The notes: generated from the letters alone by a model not told the origin. DNA of 64,000 nt from Cryptomeria japonica (GCF_030272615.1 NC_081412.1:545670202-545734201), one strand, 5' to 3'; positions 34,823-45,723 are shown, numbered from the stretch's first letter. Program-made: numbers and translations.

Positions 34823-36496
34823 TGTAGCGTCGTAAATTGTACGCACTTGCTAGGGTGGTACAATTTCACACCTAGTTTAGCACCCGCCTTGGCGCATTTT
34901 GTATTTTGCATTGCATTTCCCCTTTAACACTTAATTAATCAAATTAATTAGGTCTAAGGTTCTATTTTATCATCTCCCATATCATAAAGTTGGGCCCTTT
35001 CATTAAAGTGTGCCCTATTCATTTTATTCCTCCTATACATCATTTAATCAAAAACCCTAATTAGGTCCTATTTCGAGCTTGGGGGCTTGATTTCGGGGGT
35101 CAAAACATCTCAAAATCACCTGTAACTTCGGGATTCTCTCTAAAATCATCATATCCGACGTCCCTGAAAATTTGGTGAAAAGTTGTCGGGACCATGGCGC
35201 CCGGAGTGCACATGGTCCCGGACATTTTTCCCCAAATTTTAGGAGCACGATCCAATCATAAAATAAAGCTTAACCCCAAGAAATTGGTGGGAAATTCAAT
35301 CTCTAGGTCGGCCAAAAGACGAAATTACGACCTAGGGTTTTATACATAAGAGCTCTCTTTCTTCATTTGAAAGGATCCGATTTTTTTGATTTTCAGGACC
35401 TCATAGGCAGCGAAAGAGTAGATCTTTGAAGACTTCAACAACACTCAACATCCATCTATCAAGCATTCATCAATTTCATTCATTCATTTAGGGCTTGGAA
35501 GACATTGAAGAACAATAGGAGATTACCGACTGAAGATTGGCTTGTACCCCTCCCTTGGGGGTTGGGTATGATTTCATGTTGTTTTCATGTCTTTGCATAA
35601 GCTTCAATATATCACTTATTCATGCTTTAGATCATTTTGCATCTTGATTTGGAGCATTTACATTATCATTTACAAGCAATTAGGGTTTACTTTCTAGGTT
35701 GCTCTAGTTTGTTTTCTTGCATTTTAGGACCTTGCACACACACTAGGTCTGCACACACAATACATTTTACAATACAACTTGGCTATTCATGGAGGTGGAA
35801 ATCACCGAAGTGGGGGTTTGACTAAGGCAAAACCCTATATAGCCACCCAAACACCTTTTCAGATATAAGTGCAGGTTTCGGGACTCGGACGACGCCGCAG
35901 GTTGCAGATCCGGGAGAAGCAGACTGAGACTGACCTTCCCACCAAATTTTAGAGCAAAAGACCAGGACAGGGGCGTGGGGTGCCCTGGTCCTGCCAGGAT
36001 AGGGGTGCTGGGCACCCTAGTCCCTGGGATAGGGGCACTGGGCGCCCTGGTCCTCCTGACAGACAGCATTTTCAGCATTTTTGACAGCTTTTTCCAAAGT
36101 GCAAAATAGCAGTTTCCGGAGCAGTTTCAGGGGCAGAATCAGGATAGTGGTGCCCGCACCCCCGTCCCGAACATTTTCATTCATATTTTAACTTTGGGTA
36201 TGCATTTACATTCTTGTCTTATCCTTGTATTTACAGCTTTCCATTGTTTAAGTTCAATTTTGCAATCTTGTCATTAGTTCCTACTTGCATTTTGGGGTTA
36301 GGGATTGAACTTGCATCATTTTATCTTTCAATTACAACAAGAGAATAGAAATCCTAATAGGTATCCCATGGCTCTCTCTTCCACAAAAAGAAGTAGCCAA
36401 TTGTGTGATACCTCTAGGCTCTTTCGTATTCCACAAGTGTGTGGTTGAAAGTGAGATTTGGGCATGTTTGCTTAGTGTCACTTTTTCCCCCACACA
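34823..36496 (+). repeat. 5' LTR of the plus-strand Tat/Ogre-like element
   Basis: Starts TGTAGCGTCG, ends CCCCACACA. A TATA-like tttatacataagag lies near 35339-35352. A GC-rich block with three palindrome-like modules lies at 35961-36056. Compared with the 3' LTR it has an extra 12 bases near 36115-36130 and several C-to-T or G-to-A differences in the GC-rich block. Confidence 0.93.
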
Positions 36497-36500
36497 TTTT

Positions 36501-36520
36501 TGGTGAACCCGACGTGAACT
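36501..36520 (+). promoter_or_regulatory. Probable primer-binding site
   Basis: TGGTGAACCCGACGTGAACT begins four bases after the 5' LTR and starts with TGG, as a tRNA-complementary site should. I cannot assign the tRNA with confidence. Confidence 0.5.
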
Positions 36521-36843
36521 CCAATCTTCTCTAATTCTGATTTATGTTTTCAAATTTGAGTGTTTATGCTATTTCAAATTCCAATTTATATTTACAAGTT
36601 TTAATTTCTTGCAAGATTCAAAAAAATTTAGAGGAAATTTTTGCTAAAACCCTAATTTCTCAATTCAAAGTTGAACTTGTGGATAGCTTAATTGGGATCA
36701 ATAATTTCAAATCTGATTTAGGAACTCATTTGAATCATAAATTTCATGTTCTAAATCTACATTCTAAGTGCTTGCATTGGTTTAAATTAAACATTTCCTT
36801 CTATTTTGCATGTGTTATCATTTGAAAGAGGAAAATTGTTGTC

Positions 36844-38856
36844 ATGATGCATCCATTTCATAGATGTGATAGTGGGTTAGCTTCCCTTGTTTCAATTTTT
36901 CCTCCTCCTAAAGAACCTCCCCCCATCTATAACAACATTTTAGTGCCTAAAAGAGTTGCTACCAATCCCTTTGAGACTCTCCCATGCTCTAAGGATGAAG
37001 ACTTTAAGAGTGATCTTGACAATTCTCCTAAAATGTGCCCTTCCTATTTAGCTATCCTAGAGGAAGAGAATGATATCATAAACACCTTTCTTAATGTTAC
37101 TTCACCTTCCTTCCATGATGCCTCTCTAAGTGAAAATGTATTGATGGACATTGAGTTATTTTCTCCTAAAGTTGGTCCTTCCAATGGGGGCATGTTAGTG
37201 CAACAAGAGGTTATGAACACTTCTTTCAAAGATCTCCTTCCTAAGCATGAATCTTTGGAGAAATATGTTCATGTTCCTCCTAAAAAACACTCCCTTCATG
37301 AGGATCCTTTTGTGCAAGAAGATGACATTATCCCTACATTTCCTAGTGATGGCATTTCCTTTTCCAACAAAATTCCCACTAGAGATGATGAATTAATGAC
37401 AAATGCTTACCCTTCTCCTAAAGTTTGTCTTACACATAAGCATCCCTTAGAGAAAGAAGATGAAATAATAAGCAATTTCCTTAATTCTCTCTCCCCTAAA
37501 GATCATATTGAACATATTTTGAGGAAAGAGGATGAGTTTAACACATATATTGATGCTCTTCCTCCTAAGGATGAGGAATTAATAAACAAAGTTATCTCCT
37601 CTCCCGAAATTGACAATACTTCAAACATTCCTTTCAACCACTTCACTATTTGGGATGAACCATTAGAAGAAGGTGTAGATTATTCTCTCTCCCTTGATAG
37701 TTTCTCACCTTCCTTGAATATCAATTATTCTCCCTCTAAAAATAAAGCATCTCCCTCTCCTCAACCTGGTTCTACTCATAAGGATACCCTAGTTCAAAGC
37801 AAGATGATTAACATCTCTTTCAAAGATCTCCCTCTCAAAAGTGAGACTTTAGAGAGTAATTTTGATCCTTCTCCTAGAGAGTTTATTCCCCATGTAGATC
37901 CTTTGATGATAAAGGATGATATGACCTTTCCTAGTATTACTCTTCCTACTAGAACATCAATGCCTATCCCTTGTCTCTCTCCTAAAATTGATTTAATCCG
38001 TGATAAGATTTTAGTGCAAGAGAAGACCATCAATAATCCTTCCAACACCTTTGTTCATTCCTCTAAACCATCCTCAATCAATTTGATACATGTGAATGAA
38101 ACACCTAACAAACCTCTCTTCACTGTTCAAGGTGCTTGTCCTTCTCAAAATTCTCAACCTTTAAATAAGCCTATCTTAGTGGTTCAAGGTGGTTATGCTA
38201 ATGATTCTTTTTGCACGCCTAAGAAACCTATTATTACTGTGCAAGGAGGTTATTCTACTAAGAGCCCTTATGAGTATGCTAAGCAATTAACTAGAGAGAG
38301 TTATCATGTGGTTGCCCATACCTATAACACAAGAAACAATAGGCAACCTAATCCTCCTTCAGTTATCCCAACTTCACTTCCTCCTTCTCAACCAATTCTT
38401 CCGCAAGCTCCACGTATTTCACAAGTTCTTGGTAAGGAATATTATCTCATAGAACAACTTAAAGCTACCCCTGCTAAGATATCCCTTTGGGATTTGATCC
38501 AAACTTCTTCTGCTCATCATGGAATGTTACAAGATGCCTTGAAAGATTTGAATGTTCCTCCACCTAATACATCTAGTAATATAGTGTCTTTGGTTAACTC
38601 TGTGATGAATCCTAAAGCTCAAATTGTGTTTACCCAAGATGAGTTGCCTACTAGTGAAATTCAACAACAATATGATCCCTTGATGATTGTGGTTATCATA
38701 AATGACACGGCTATAAGACGAACCCTGGTAGATAATGGCTCTGGCCTTAATGTGTGTAGCATTAATCTATTGCATAAGATGAATGTGGATACATCCCTTA
38801 TTGAGCTGACTCTCGTCCCATTCGAGGCTTTGATAATGTGGCTAAGTCTTCATTAG
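36844..38856 (+). CDS. Gag-like/protease ORF of the Tat/Ogre-like element
   Basis: A 670-codon frame starts MMHPFHRCDSGLASLVSIF. Residues about 40-430 are made of loosely repeated acidic modules (for example FKDLLPKHESLE, FKDLPLKSETLE, and DDELMTN / DDIIPTF types) separated by Pro/Ser-rich linkers. I see no standard gag fold or zinc knuckle. Three short repeats of the type PI.TVQGGY follow near residues 420-480. The C-terminal part has the retropepsin active-site motif RRTLVDNGSGLNVC, the DNG variant usual in Ogre/Tat elements, which would cleave the polyprotein. The frame breaks near 38820, and the rest of the protease continues in the next ORF. A homologous fragment lies at 50921-51397 on the minus strand. 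Confidence 0.85.
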   Translation: MMHPFHRCDSGLASLVSIFPPPKEPPPIYNNILVPKRVATNPFETLPCSKDEDFKSDLDNSPKMCPSYLAILEEENDIINTFLNVTSPSFHDASLSENVLMDIELFSPKVGPSNGGMLVQQEVMNTSFKDLLPKHESLEKYVHVPPKKHSLHEDPFVQEDDIIPTFPSDGISFSNKIPTRDDELMTNAYPSPKVCLTHKHPLEKEDEIISNFLNSLSPKDHIEHILRKEDEFNTYIDALPPKDEELINKVISSPEIDNTSNIPFNHFTIWDEPLEEGVDYSLSLDSFSPSLNINYSPSKNKASPSPQPGSTHKDTLVQSKMINISFKDLPLKSETLESNFDPSPREFIPHVDPLMIKDDMTFPSITLPTRTSMPIPCLSPKIDLIRDKILVQEKTINNPSNTFVHSSKPSSINLIHVNETPNKPLFTVQGACPSQNSQPLNKPILVVQGGYANDSFCTPKKPIITVQGGYSTKSPYEYAKQLTRESYHVVAHTYNTRNNRQPNPPSVIPTSLPPSQPILPQAPRISQVLGKEYYLIEQLKATPAKISLWDLIQTSSAHHGMLQDALKDLNVPPPNTSSNIVSLVNSVMNPKAQIVFTQDELPTSEIQQQYDPLMIVVIINDTAIRRTLVDNGSGLNVCSINLLHKMNVDTSLIELTLVPFEALIMWLSLH

Positions 38857-40022
38857 GTATTATCACCTTACCCATCACAATGGGACCTGTTACTTTACCT
38901 ACTCCTATCCATGTTATGTCGGGAAATCTAACATACAACTTGTTATTAGGGAGACCTTGGATTCACAGTATGCAAGCTGTCCCCTCTACATTGCATAGAC
39001 AAGTTAAATTTATTTATAACAATAAGACATATACCTTGATAGGTGATACTAATCTTCAGGCTTGTTTGAAAACATCTACTTCCAAAGGGAGTTCTTCTAA
39101 ACCTTCCTCTTCTAGTGATGACTCTTTGAACAAGATACCTATGGATGAATCCTTACCCTCTGATAATCAAAATTCTTTGGATGAGTCTGAAGCTCCTGAA
39201 AAAGATCCTTCTCGACTTGAATATACGCATAAAAAGACTTTTGATCCTGAGAAGGTTCTCGCAGAAGACGATTGGGGATCTCTTGACTTTAATCCCACCT
39301 TCGTAGGCGAGTATAGGATTCCTCCTAGAGAGTTTAAAGTTAAAAAGAAGGAAGAAACTAGAGATCAATCAGTCTTACTTGAACCTATGAGCAATAATTT
39401 TGTGGCCGCTTCTCAAACTTCTTCTCCTCACACCTCTAATTATGAAGAGTTTGATTCTTTGTCTTATGAAAAACCACCTTCTCTTCCTGAAATGGCTGAT
39501 CATTATGGTCGTGGTTTTCGCATTTTTGCTAAGCATGGGTATCATGGAAATGGTTGTGGTGCTCATGAACAAGGGATAAAAGTTCCTCTAGAGACTAATT
39601 TTCACAATTATGCCTTTGGACTTGGCTATAATCCCTGCAAACGTACCAAAGCATCTAAAAGACCATCTCTCAATGTGAATGCTATATTTAGTAGTGATGA
39701 TGATCTCATTTCAACTAAATCATCTTCTACTTCTATCAACTCTCATTCCCCTCATAAGGAAATCTTGGCGATGAACAAATCTCTTTATGACTCCCCTCAA
39801 ATTTCTAAATCCACTTATGAATCTTTATCTCCTATTCATCATAAAGTCCTTTCCCCCAGGGATAAGGCTCTAATAAATTACACTCATCTTTCTTCTAAGA
39901 TTTCTTGTAACTTTCCTTCTTCAATTTTTATCACTTTATACATGTTTTTGATCTCACTTATAGTTGAGCATTTAGCATGTCATATTCAAATACCTCACTC
40001 AATCTATCATGTCTTTAAATAA
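38838..40022 (+). CDS. Protease C-terminus and G-patch-like part, shifted frame
   Basis: In a frame shifted relative to the preceding ORF, the sequence continues the protease (FDNVAKSSLGIITLPITMGP, NLLLGRPWIHSMQAVPS). It then has a Ser-rich linker and EDDWGSLDFNPTF, and a degenerate G-patch at about residues 220-265 (YGRGFRIFAKHGYHGNGCG, then GLGYNPCK). Glycine-rich patches of this type follow the protease in Ogre-type elements. The ATG at 38838 is internal to the original polyprotein, so it is not the true start. A single-base indel near 38815-38830 explains the split. The frame ends at 40022 with no reverse transcriptase behind it. Confidence 0.75.
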   Translation: MAKSSLGIITLPITMGPVTLPTPIHVMSGNLTYNLLLGRPWIHSMQAVPSTLHRQVKFIYNNKTYTLIGDTNLQACLKTSTSKGSSSKPSSSSDDSLNKIPMDESLPSDNQNSLDESEAPEKDPSRLEYTHKKTFDPEKVLAEDDWGSLDFNPTFVGEYRIPPREFKVKKKEETRDQSVLLEPMSNNFVAASQTSSPHTSNYEEFDSLSYEKPPSLPEMADHYGRGFRIFAKHGYHGNGCGAHEQGIKVPLETNFHNYAFGLGYNPCKRTKASKRPSLNVNAIFSSDDDLISTKSSSTSINSHSPHKEILAMNKSLYDSPQISKSTYESLSPIHHKVLSPRDKALINYTHLSSKISCNFPSSIFITLYMFLISLIVEHLACHIQIPHSIYHVFK

Positions 40023-41644
40023 CATTAATGGCTATTATGTTGCTCATCATTATGTGACATTGGTAGCTCATTTACTGGGGGCTCATTGTCATTCATGATG
40101 GTACAATTTCAAGTGCAATCATATTTTTTTGAAGCAACATAATAGCCTAATTTTCTTGTTCCTATGGGGACAAGAGTGATTTCATACATCTCTTCTTTTG
40201 CTTATGTCCAAATCTCTCCCTAGAAGATTGTGTAAGTCCTTCTCATTGTCCTTATCCTTGGGAGGCAATGATCTTTCCTTATTTTTATCTAAGGATCCAC
40301 TTTTTCCTATTTTGTGGATGGTGTGGACTTTATTACTTGATGTTATTCCTTGTATGCATTTGTTGTTGTTTGTCCAAGGATTCTCTCTTACAAGAGGTGT
40401 AAGTCCTTGACTACAACCTCTTTTGCACTTGGTAAAATACATCCATAATGAATTCACTCTCCCAATTGGGTTAAAAAGAGCGTCATCCTTCATTAAGAAT
40501 CACTTTCACCGCGCAAAAGAAGGAAGTATTGCATTCTTATTCTCTTCTTTGTCTTATTCTAGAAGATGTTATATTTGTCTAAGACAATTCCTCTCGGGGA
40601 TAGGTATCTTTTGTACAAAAATCTCTTCTCCTCTAAGGATCTCCTTTACACATACTACAAGATATCCCTTTTCAACTATCTTATCCTTGCTTAAAGAGTG
40701 TAAAACCCTCTTGCTTGGATCTATGACATTGTTGCATTTTTGGGGTATCTTCTTGTGTGATGAAGGTAGGTATCCTTGTTCTACTTTTCTTATGACATAA
40801 ACATTACACTTTTTGAGCAATGGGTCATTCTTAGAACTAGAGCACGGACTCTTAGAGCGAGATGTCACGCTTTTGTACTATACATATACAGGTTGTAGCA
40901 TACTCGGGCATAGACTCCTATGAGATGCTTCTAACCTCACTTACACACACATGCACAAGGTTGAGTGGAACTAGTAGCATAAGGCTAGACTTTCTCACTC
41001 TCCTCCCTTACATGGATCACCTAGACAGACTCTAGGGGCTAGTTTTCCATGTCCTTTTTCCCATGGATCACCTAGACAAGATCTAGGGGCGAGAAGTCCA
41101 TGTTTTCTCTCTCACTATTCTTCTCATGGATCACCAATGTGTGTATTCATGCTTTTTTTCCTTTCTTTCTCTTTGCATTTTGTTTCCATTTACATCCTTC
41201 ATCTTGTGTTAGAGAACTCTTGAATCCTCACACTCTTTGCTGTGTTGGAATTGAGATTTAGTACTCTTTCTTACCAAATGATTCTCCATTAGTTTTTGAT
41301 CTCATATCAAATCTTCTTGTGAGCATTTGTCATCAATATTCTTTAACAATTCGAAGTGGTAAACATGATACCCTGTTTCAACTCACTAAAATTAGCAAGC
41401 CGAAACAGGGGGGGGCATATAGCTACCCTCAAATTTTCATCACCTTCCTTAGTAAGCATTAGGTGATTTTGTGATCTAACGTGTGTTTTGTAGGGTGCGG
41501 TTCCTAACTGTGTACTGCAGATACCGCTGGGGGCTTCATTCGACAGACTTATGGATATATCCTTTTTCAAATAATGTTTACTTTTCTGTACTTTAGCTTG
41601 CATATGCACGTAGTGTTCATATGACCGCTAAAGTGGGGGCTAAA
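40023..41644 (+). other. Non-coding 3' tail and polypurine tract of the Tat/Ogre-like element
   Basis: This stretch has no conserved frame but is homologous, inverted, to 46926-50500 of the minus-strand sister element. Shared landmarks include the 'gaggtgtaagtccttgacta' block near 40395 and 'tggatcacctaga' words near 41010-41075. The last bases, aaagtgggggctaaa at 41630-41644, form the polypurine tract. Confidence 0.7.
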
Positions 41645-43306
41645 TGTAGCGTCGTAAATTGTACGCACTTGCTAGGGTGGTACATTTTCACACCTAGTTT
41701 AGCACCCGCCTTGGCGCATTTTGTATTTTGCATTGCATTTCCCCTTTAACACTTAATTAATCAAATTAATTAGGTCTAAGGTTCTATTTTATCATCTCCC
41801 ATATCATAAAGTTGGGCCCTTTCATTAAAGTGTGCCCTTTTCATTTTATTCCTCCTATACATCATTTAATCAAAAACCCTAATTAGGTCCTATTTCGAGC
41901 TTGGGGGCTTGATTTCGGGGGTCAAAACATCTCGAAATCACCTGTAACTTCGGGATTCTCTCTAAAATCATCATATCCGACGTCACTGAAAATTTGGTGA
42001 AAAGTTGTCGGGACCATGGCGCCCGGAGTGCACATGGTCCCGGACATTTTTCCCCAAATTTTAGGAGCACGATCCAATCATAAAATAAAGCTTAACCCCA
42101 AGAAATTGGCGGGAAATTCAATCTTTAGGTCGGCCAAAAGATGAAATTACGACCTAGGGTTTTATACATAAGAGCTCTCTTTCTTCATTTGAAAGGATCC
42201 GATTTTTTTGATTTTCAGGACCTCATAGGCAGCGAAAGAGTAGATCTTTGAAGACTTCAACAACACTCAACATCCATCTATCAAGAATTCATCAATTTCA
42301 TTCATTCATTTAGGGCTTGGAGGACATTGAAGAACAATAGGAGATTACCGACTGAAGATTGGCTTGTACCCCTCCCTTGGGGGTTGGGTATGATTTCATG
42401 TTGTTTTCATGTCTTTGCATAAGCTTCAATATATCACTTATTCATGCTTTAGATCATTTTGCATCTTGATTTGGAGCATTTACATTATCATTTACAAGCA
42501 ATTAGGGTTTACTTTCTAGGTTGCTCTAGTTTGCTTTCTTGCATTTTAGGACCTTGCACACACACTAGGTCTGCACACACAATACATTTTACAATACAAC
42601 TTGGCTATTCATGGAGGTGGAAATCACCGAAGCGGGGGTTTGACTAAGGAAAAACCCTATATAGCCACCCAAACACCTTTTCAGATATAAGTGCAGGTTT
42701 TGGGACTCAGACGACGCCGCAGGTTGCAGATCCGGGAGAAGCAGACTGAGACCGACCTTCCCACCAAATTTTAGAGCAAAAGACCAGGACAGGGGCGTGG
42801 GGCGCCCTGGTCCTGCCAGGACAGGGGCGTTGGGTGCCCTGGTCCCTGGGACAGGGGCGCTGGGCGCCCTGGTCCTCCTGACAGACAGCATTTTCAGCAT
42901 TTTTGACAGCTTTTTCCAAAGTGCAAAACAGCAGTTTCAGGGGCAGAATCAGGACAGTGGCGCCCACGCCCCCGTCCCGAACATTTTCATTCATATTTTA
43001 ACTCTGGGTACGCATTTACATTCTTGTCTTATCCTTGTATTTACAGCTTTCCATTGTTTAAGTTCAATTCTGCAATCTTGTCATTAGTTCCTACTTGCAT
43101 TTTGGGGTTAGGGATTGAACTTGCATCATTTTATCTTTCAATTACAACAAGGGAATAGAAATCCTAATAGGTATCCCGTGGCTCTCTCTTCCACAAAAAG
43201 AAGTAGCCAATTGTGTGATACCTCTAGGCTCTTTCGTATTCCACAAGTGTGTGGTTGAAAGTGAGATTTGGGCATGTTTGCTTAGTGTCACTTTTTGCCC
43301 CACACA
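41645..43306 (+). repeat. 3' LTR of the plus-strand Tat/Ogre-like element
   Basis: Starts TGTAGCGTCG, ends CCCCACACA. Matches 34823-36496 over its length. Its GC-rich block (42782-42877) keeps more CpG than the 5' copy. Confidence 0.93.
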
Positions 43307-43311
43307 CAATG

Positions 43312-44880
43312 TTGTGAGGAACCCATATTAAAAATCGTTGGCCAATGCATTGGTTGTCAAAAAAGTTCATGGCATCTAATCCCAATTTATTGAGTAGAAT
43401 CTAGTTGAAGGAAGTCATGAAACATAAAGTGGTGATGGCAGAAGATCAAAAAAGAATTTGGCACAAAAAGGGCTGAAATATTTTTTACATGCCATCATCG
43501 ATCACTTTTGCCAACCCCTACCTTCAAACCACATTCCTATAATTTTTTATTACCCCTCTCAACCTACCACCCTTGGCATTATGAATTCCATTAATGATTA
43601 CATTAATTTATAGCCTTGTTGTGCCCCTTCAAATTCTTAATGGCCAAAGAGAATTTTTGTAGATAGATCATCCACTTCACATGCCACATATTTTCCAATT
43701 TACTTTGTGTGTAGTAATTGAAGTGGGCGATGATCAATTGAATGGTAGTCTCTTTGTTAAAAATATAGTGGCACCATTATTTGATAAGTTGTATGAGGGT
43801 GCAAGGCTCCTTTTCATAATTTGAATAGTGCCACAAGGTATCATTAATAAAGTTTGAGTGATAGGAAATAGGTTGGCCATGCTAAATTAGCATGATTCCT
43901 AGTACATAATCAAATGCATCAATCTAAATATCAAATGATTTTGCAATATTCACTAGAGTAAATGCTAGCACAAAGTAGAGGTGTTGTTTGAGACCATTAA
44001 AGGAATGTTTTTTGTGGAGTCCATAGCAATGTTGCCTTGTTGCATATAACCTTGTTGAGTGATCAAGGAACATGTGAAAATCCAAGGACTAACCTTTTAT
44101 AGAAGTTCGCAAGTTTGAGAAAGTTGTGCAATTATTTGAGTTTGCATGGGTATGCTAGTATCATTTCACCCTGATTTTTTCAAGATCAACTTGAATGGGA
44201 GAGTGGTTGACAATGTAACTAAATTTTCATGGTGCCAAAATTTCATTTGTTGAGGTTGGTTTGCAACTTGTGTTGGCATAGAAAATGTGGTAAATGTGCA
44301 ATGTGTAACATATGTTCTTCCAATATTGTATGGGATAGGCTAGTACTTAATCACCTTGATTTTCTCTGGATCAACATGAATGCAAGTGTGGTTGATTATG
44401 TAACCAAGGTGTTAATTTTGTGTGTTGTCAAAATGCATATATCAAGGTTAGCTTGCAACTTGTGTTGATGTAGTGTATTTAGTACTTGTACAACATGTAG
44501 CATGTATTCTTTTAAGATCTTGTTAAAGATTAGGATGTCATCCATGTAGACGATGATAACATTTTTTATCAAGCACGAGTGTCACAAGAGCATTAGAAAC
44601 TGTCAAAAGGCATAGCCATCCATTCATAGAGTCCTCACATTTTGAATATAGTTTTCCAAATTTTTTTATTGGATCGAAACTTGATGATATGTTGATTTGG
44701 TTTAGTGCACCTAGAGATGACCCAAGTGATTGTTGATGTGTAGAAAGAGATAAATTTTCTTCATTGAGATCTTGTTGAGACATAAGAGTCAATGTAGAGT
44801 CACCATATGTCGTCTTTCTTGGGTGCAAGCATAATCAAACTACCACAAGGATGAACTTGACTTGATACTTCTTGAATTTA
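43312..44880 (-). pseudogene. Decayed Ty3/gypsy reverse transcriptase and RNase H fragment
   Basis: Read on the minus strand from 44880 down, one can follow, through many stops and shifts, a Ty3-type polymerase. It begins HPCGSLIMLAPKKDDIW (fingers), then YMDDILIFNK in place of the catalytic YxDDILI, and IHVDPEKIKVI in the thumb. RNase H text such as IDAFDYVLGIML, HGQPISYHSN and YEKEPCTLIQ follows, then HVKWMIYLQKFSL. This is the order RT-RH of Ty3 chromovirus-type elements. No integrase, gag or LTR is recognisable. The fragment is cut at 43311 by the Tat/Ogre-like insertion and lies inside the CACTA right arm. It is clearly older than that insertion. Confidence 0.75.
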
Positions 44881-45150
44881 CTAATTTTTGGACTTTGTGT
44901 TGATTTTGTTCTCCTAAAATGATGTGTTAAAGATATATTTGGAATAAGAGATTTGAGAATCAAGTCAATTTTGTATTGTATGAAGTAGTGCATAGGAAGT
45001 CTTATCAATAAAATATCAATGTGGCTTCATGTGGGATTCCAAATGGCATTGAAATTCATCCCAGTATACTTGAAATTGAACTACTTGGGTCCATCTAGTA
45101 GGACATGCTAAAAGGGAACCAACAAGCACTTTTGTAATTGGCATGCATAT
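44881..45150. other. Unassigned CACTA right-arm sequence
   Basis: No feature recognised. It may be the upstream end of the decayed Ty3 fragment. Confidence 0.3.
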
Positions 45151-45609
45151 TATTTTTAAAAAAATCACCGTTAAAATTTCGACATCATCCCAACTTTGCA
45201 CCGATGACCAAACCGTCGGACAAATAGCATCCTCGTCGGTGGATAGTTCCTGGCAGGCATCAAAATTTTGACGCCAATTGAAGAAACATCTGACGAGGAT
45301 GTTGTATGTCTGACGACACTTTATTGTCAGACACTCATCGTAATTGTCGTCGCTGCAAGTTCTTGGTAGGAGTTGGAATTCCGATGTCCATCCAACGAGG
45401 ATGCTTTATGCCCGACAAAATTCTTTGGCCGAATGAGCGATCATGGGCACCATCGGAAGAGTTCAAGATGTTGTCAGAATTCTAACATTATATGGAACCA
45501 TCAGATAAACCGACGATGAGTTTTTGACGGCTTCATTTGTCGACAATCCGACAAAAAAGTCAAAATTTCGACGATAGGCCTTCAGAAATCAACCCCAAAT
45601 GTACTAGTG
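45151..45609 (-). repeat. CACTA right subterminal and terminal region
   Basis: A stretch with a dense set of short words (cgtcgg, ctgacgag, ccgac, tcgacga) in both orientations, ending in the inverted terminus at 45595-45609. It has far more CpG than its surroundings. Such arrays are the binding sites of CACTA transposase accessory proteins. Counts of individual sites were not made. Confidence 0.65.
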
Positions 45610-45723
45610 CTAGTGGGGTCTTGAGGGTCTAAATATTTACTAGCCAGGACTTTCACCCATCTTTTATGTGGTTCCTAATAAATTTTCCATACTAACTTGG
45701 CCCCTAGAGCCTTATTTTGTAAC
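45610..45723 (-). pseudogene. LINE ORF2 segment between CACTA and the minus-strand LTR element
   Basis: Encodes NKALGAKLVWKIY, a stop, then EPHKRWVKVLASKYLDPQDP, a stretch typical of plant L1 ORF2 between the reverse transcriptase and the zinc-binding region. Upstream it joins 53276, and downstream it joins 12325, both in frame after removal of the inserts. Confidence 0.88.

Larger units (their letters stand above)
34823..43306 (+). mobile_element. Tat/Ogre-like Ty3 element lacking reverse transcriptase and integrase
   Basis: The element is 8484 bp with direct LTRs of 1674 and 1662 bp and the target duplication CAATG (34818-34822 and 43307-43311). Internal order: primer-binding-site-like sequence, a long gag/protease ORF, a second frame with a degenerate G-patch, a non-coding tail and a polypurine tract (41630-41644). 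The DNG-type protease motif plus LLGRPWIH and a G-patch-like segment place it near the Ogre/Tat lineage. No reverse transcriptase, RNase H or integrase coding exists between the last ORF (40022) and the 3' LTR, so it is non-autonomous. The LTRs differ at roughly 2 percent of sites by eye, so it is younger than the element at 9823. Confidence 0.88.
12329..45609 (+). mobile_element. CACTA (En/Spm) DNA transposon with nested insertions
   Basis: The left end is CACTAATACATTTGG (12329-12343). The right end, read inverted, is CACTAGTACATTTGGGG, ending at 45609. The first 15 bases match with one difference. The flanks carry the 3-bp duplication CTA (12326-12328 and 45610-45612), as expected for CACTA elements. 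The element lies in the LINE, and its removal joins the LINE frame (YLDPQDPTSIFRIINPPQ). It carries its own TNP2-type transposase, a SET-like frame and a second En/Spm-type gene. The 33.3-kb span includes an 8.5-kb LTR element, a 1.15-kb inverted-repeat element and other decayed sequence. The coding genes are broken, so it should be immobile now. Confidence 0.88.

Noticed and set aside
35057-36078. Frames of 62-103 codons repeated at 41879-42900
   Set aside because: They fall inside the two LTRs of the plus-strand Tat/Ogre-like element and are duplicated with them.
44229-44468. 79-codon plus-strand Cys-rich frame as a zinc-binding protein
   Set aside because: It is antisense to the decayed Ty3 reverse transcriptase, so the cysteines are a shadow.
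12329-45609. Treating the CACTA-like termini as coincidence because they are 33 kb apart
   Set aside because: The CTA duplication, 14 of 15 matching terminal bases, subterminal motifs at both ends and the in-frame closure of the LINE together make coincidence very unlikely.
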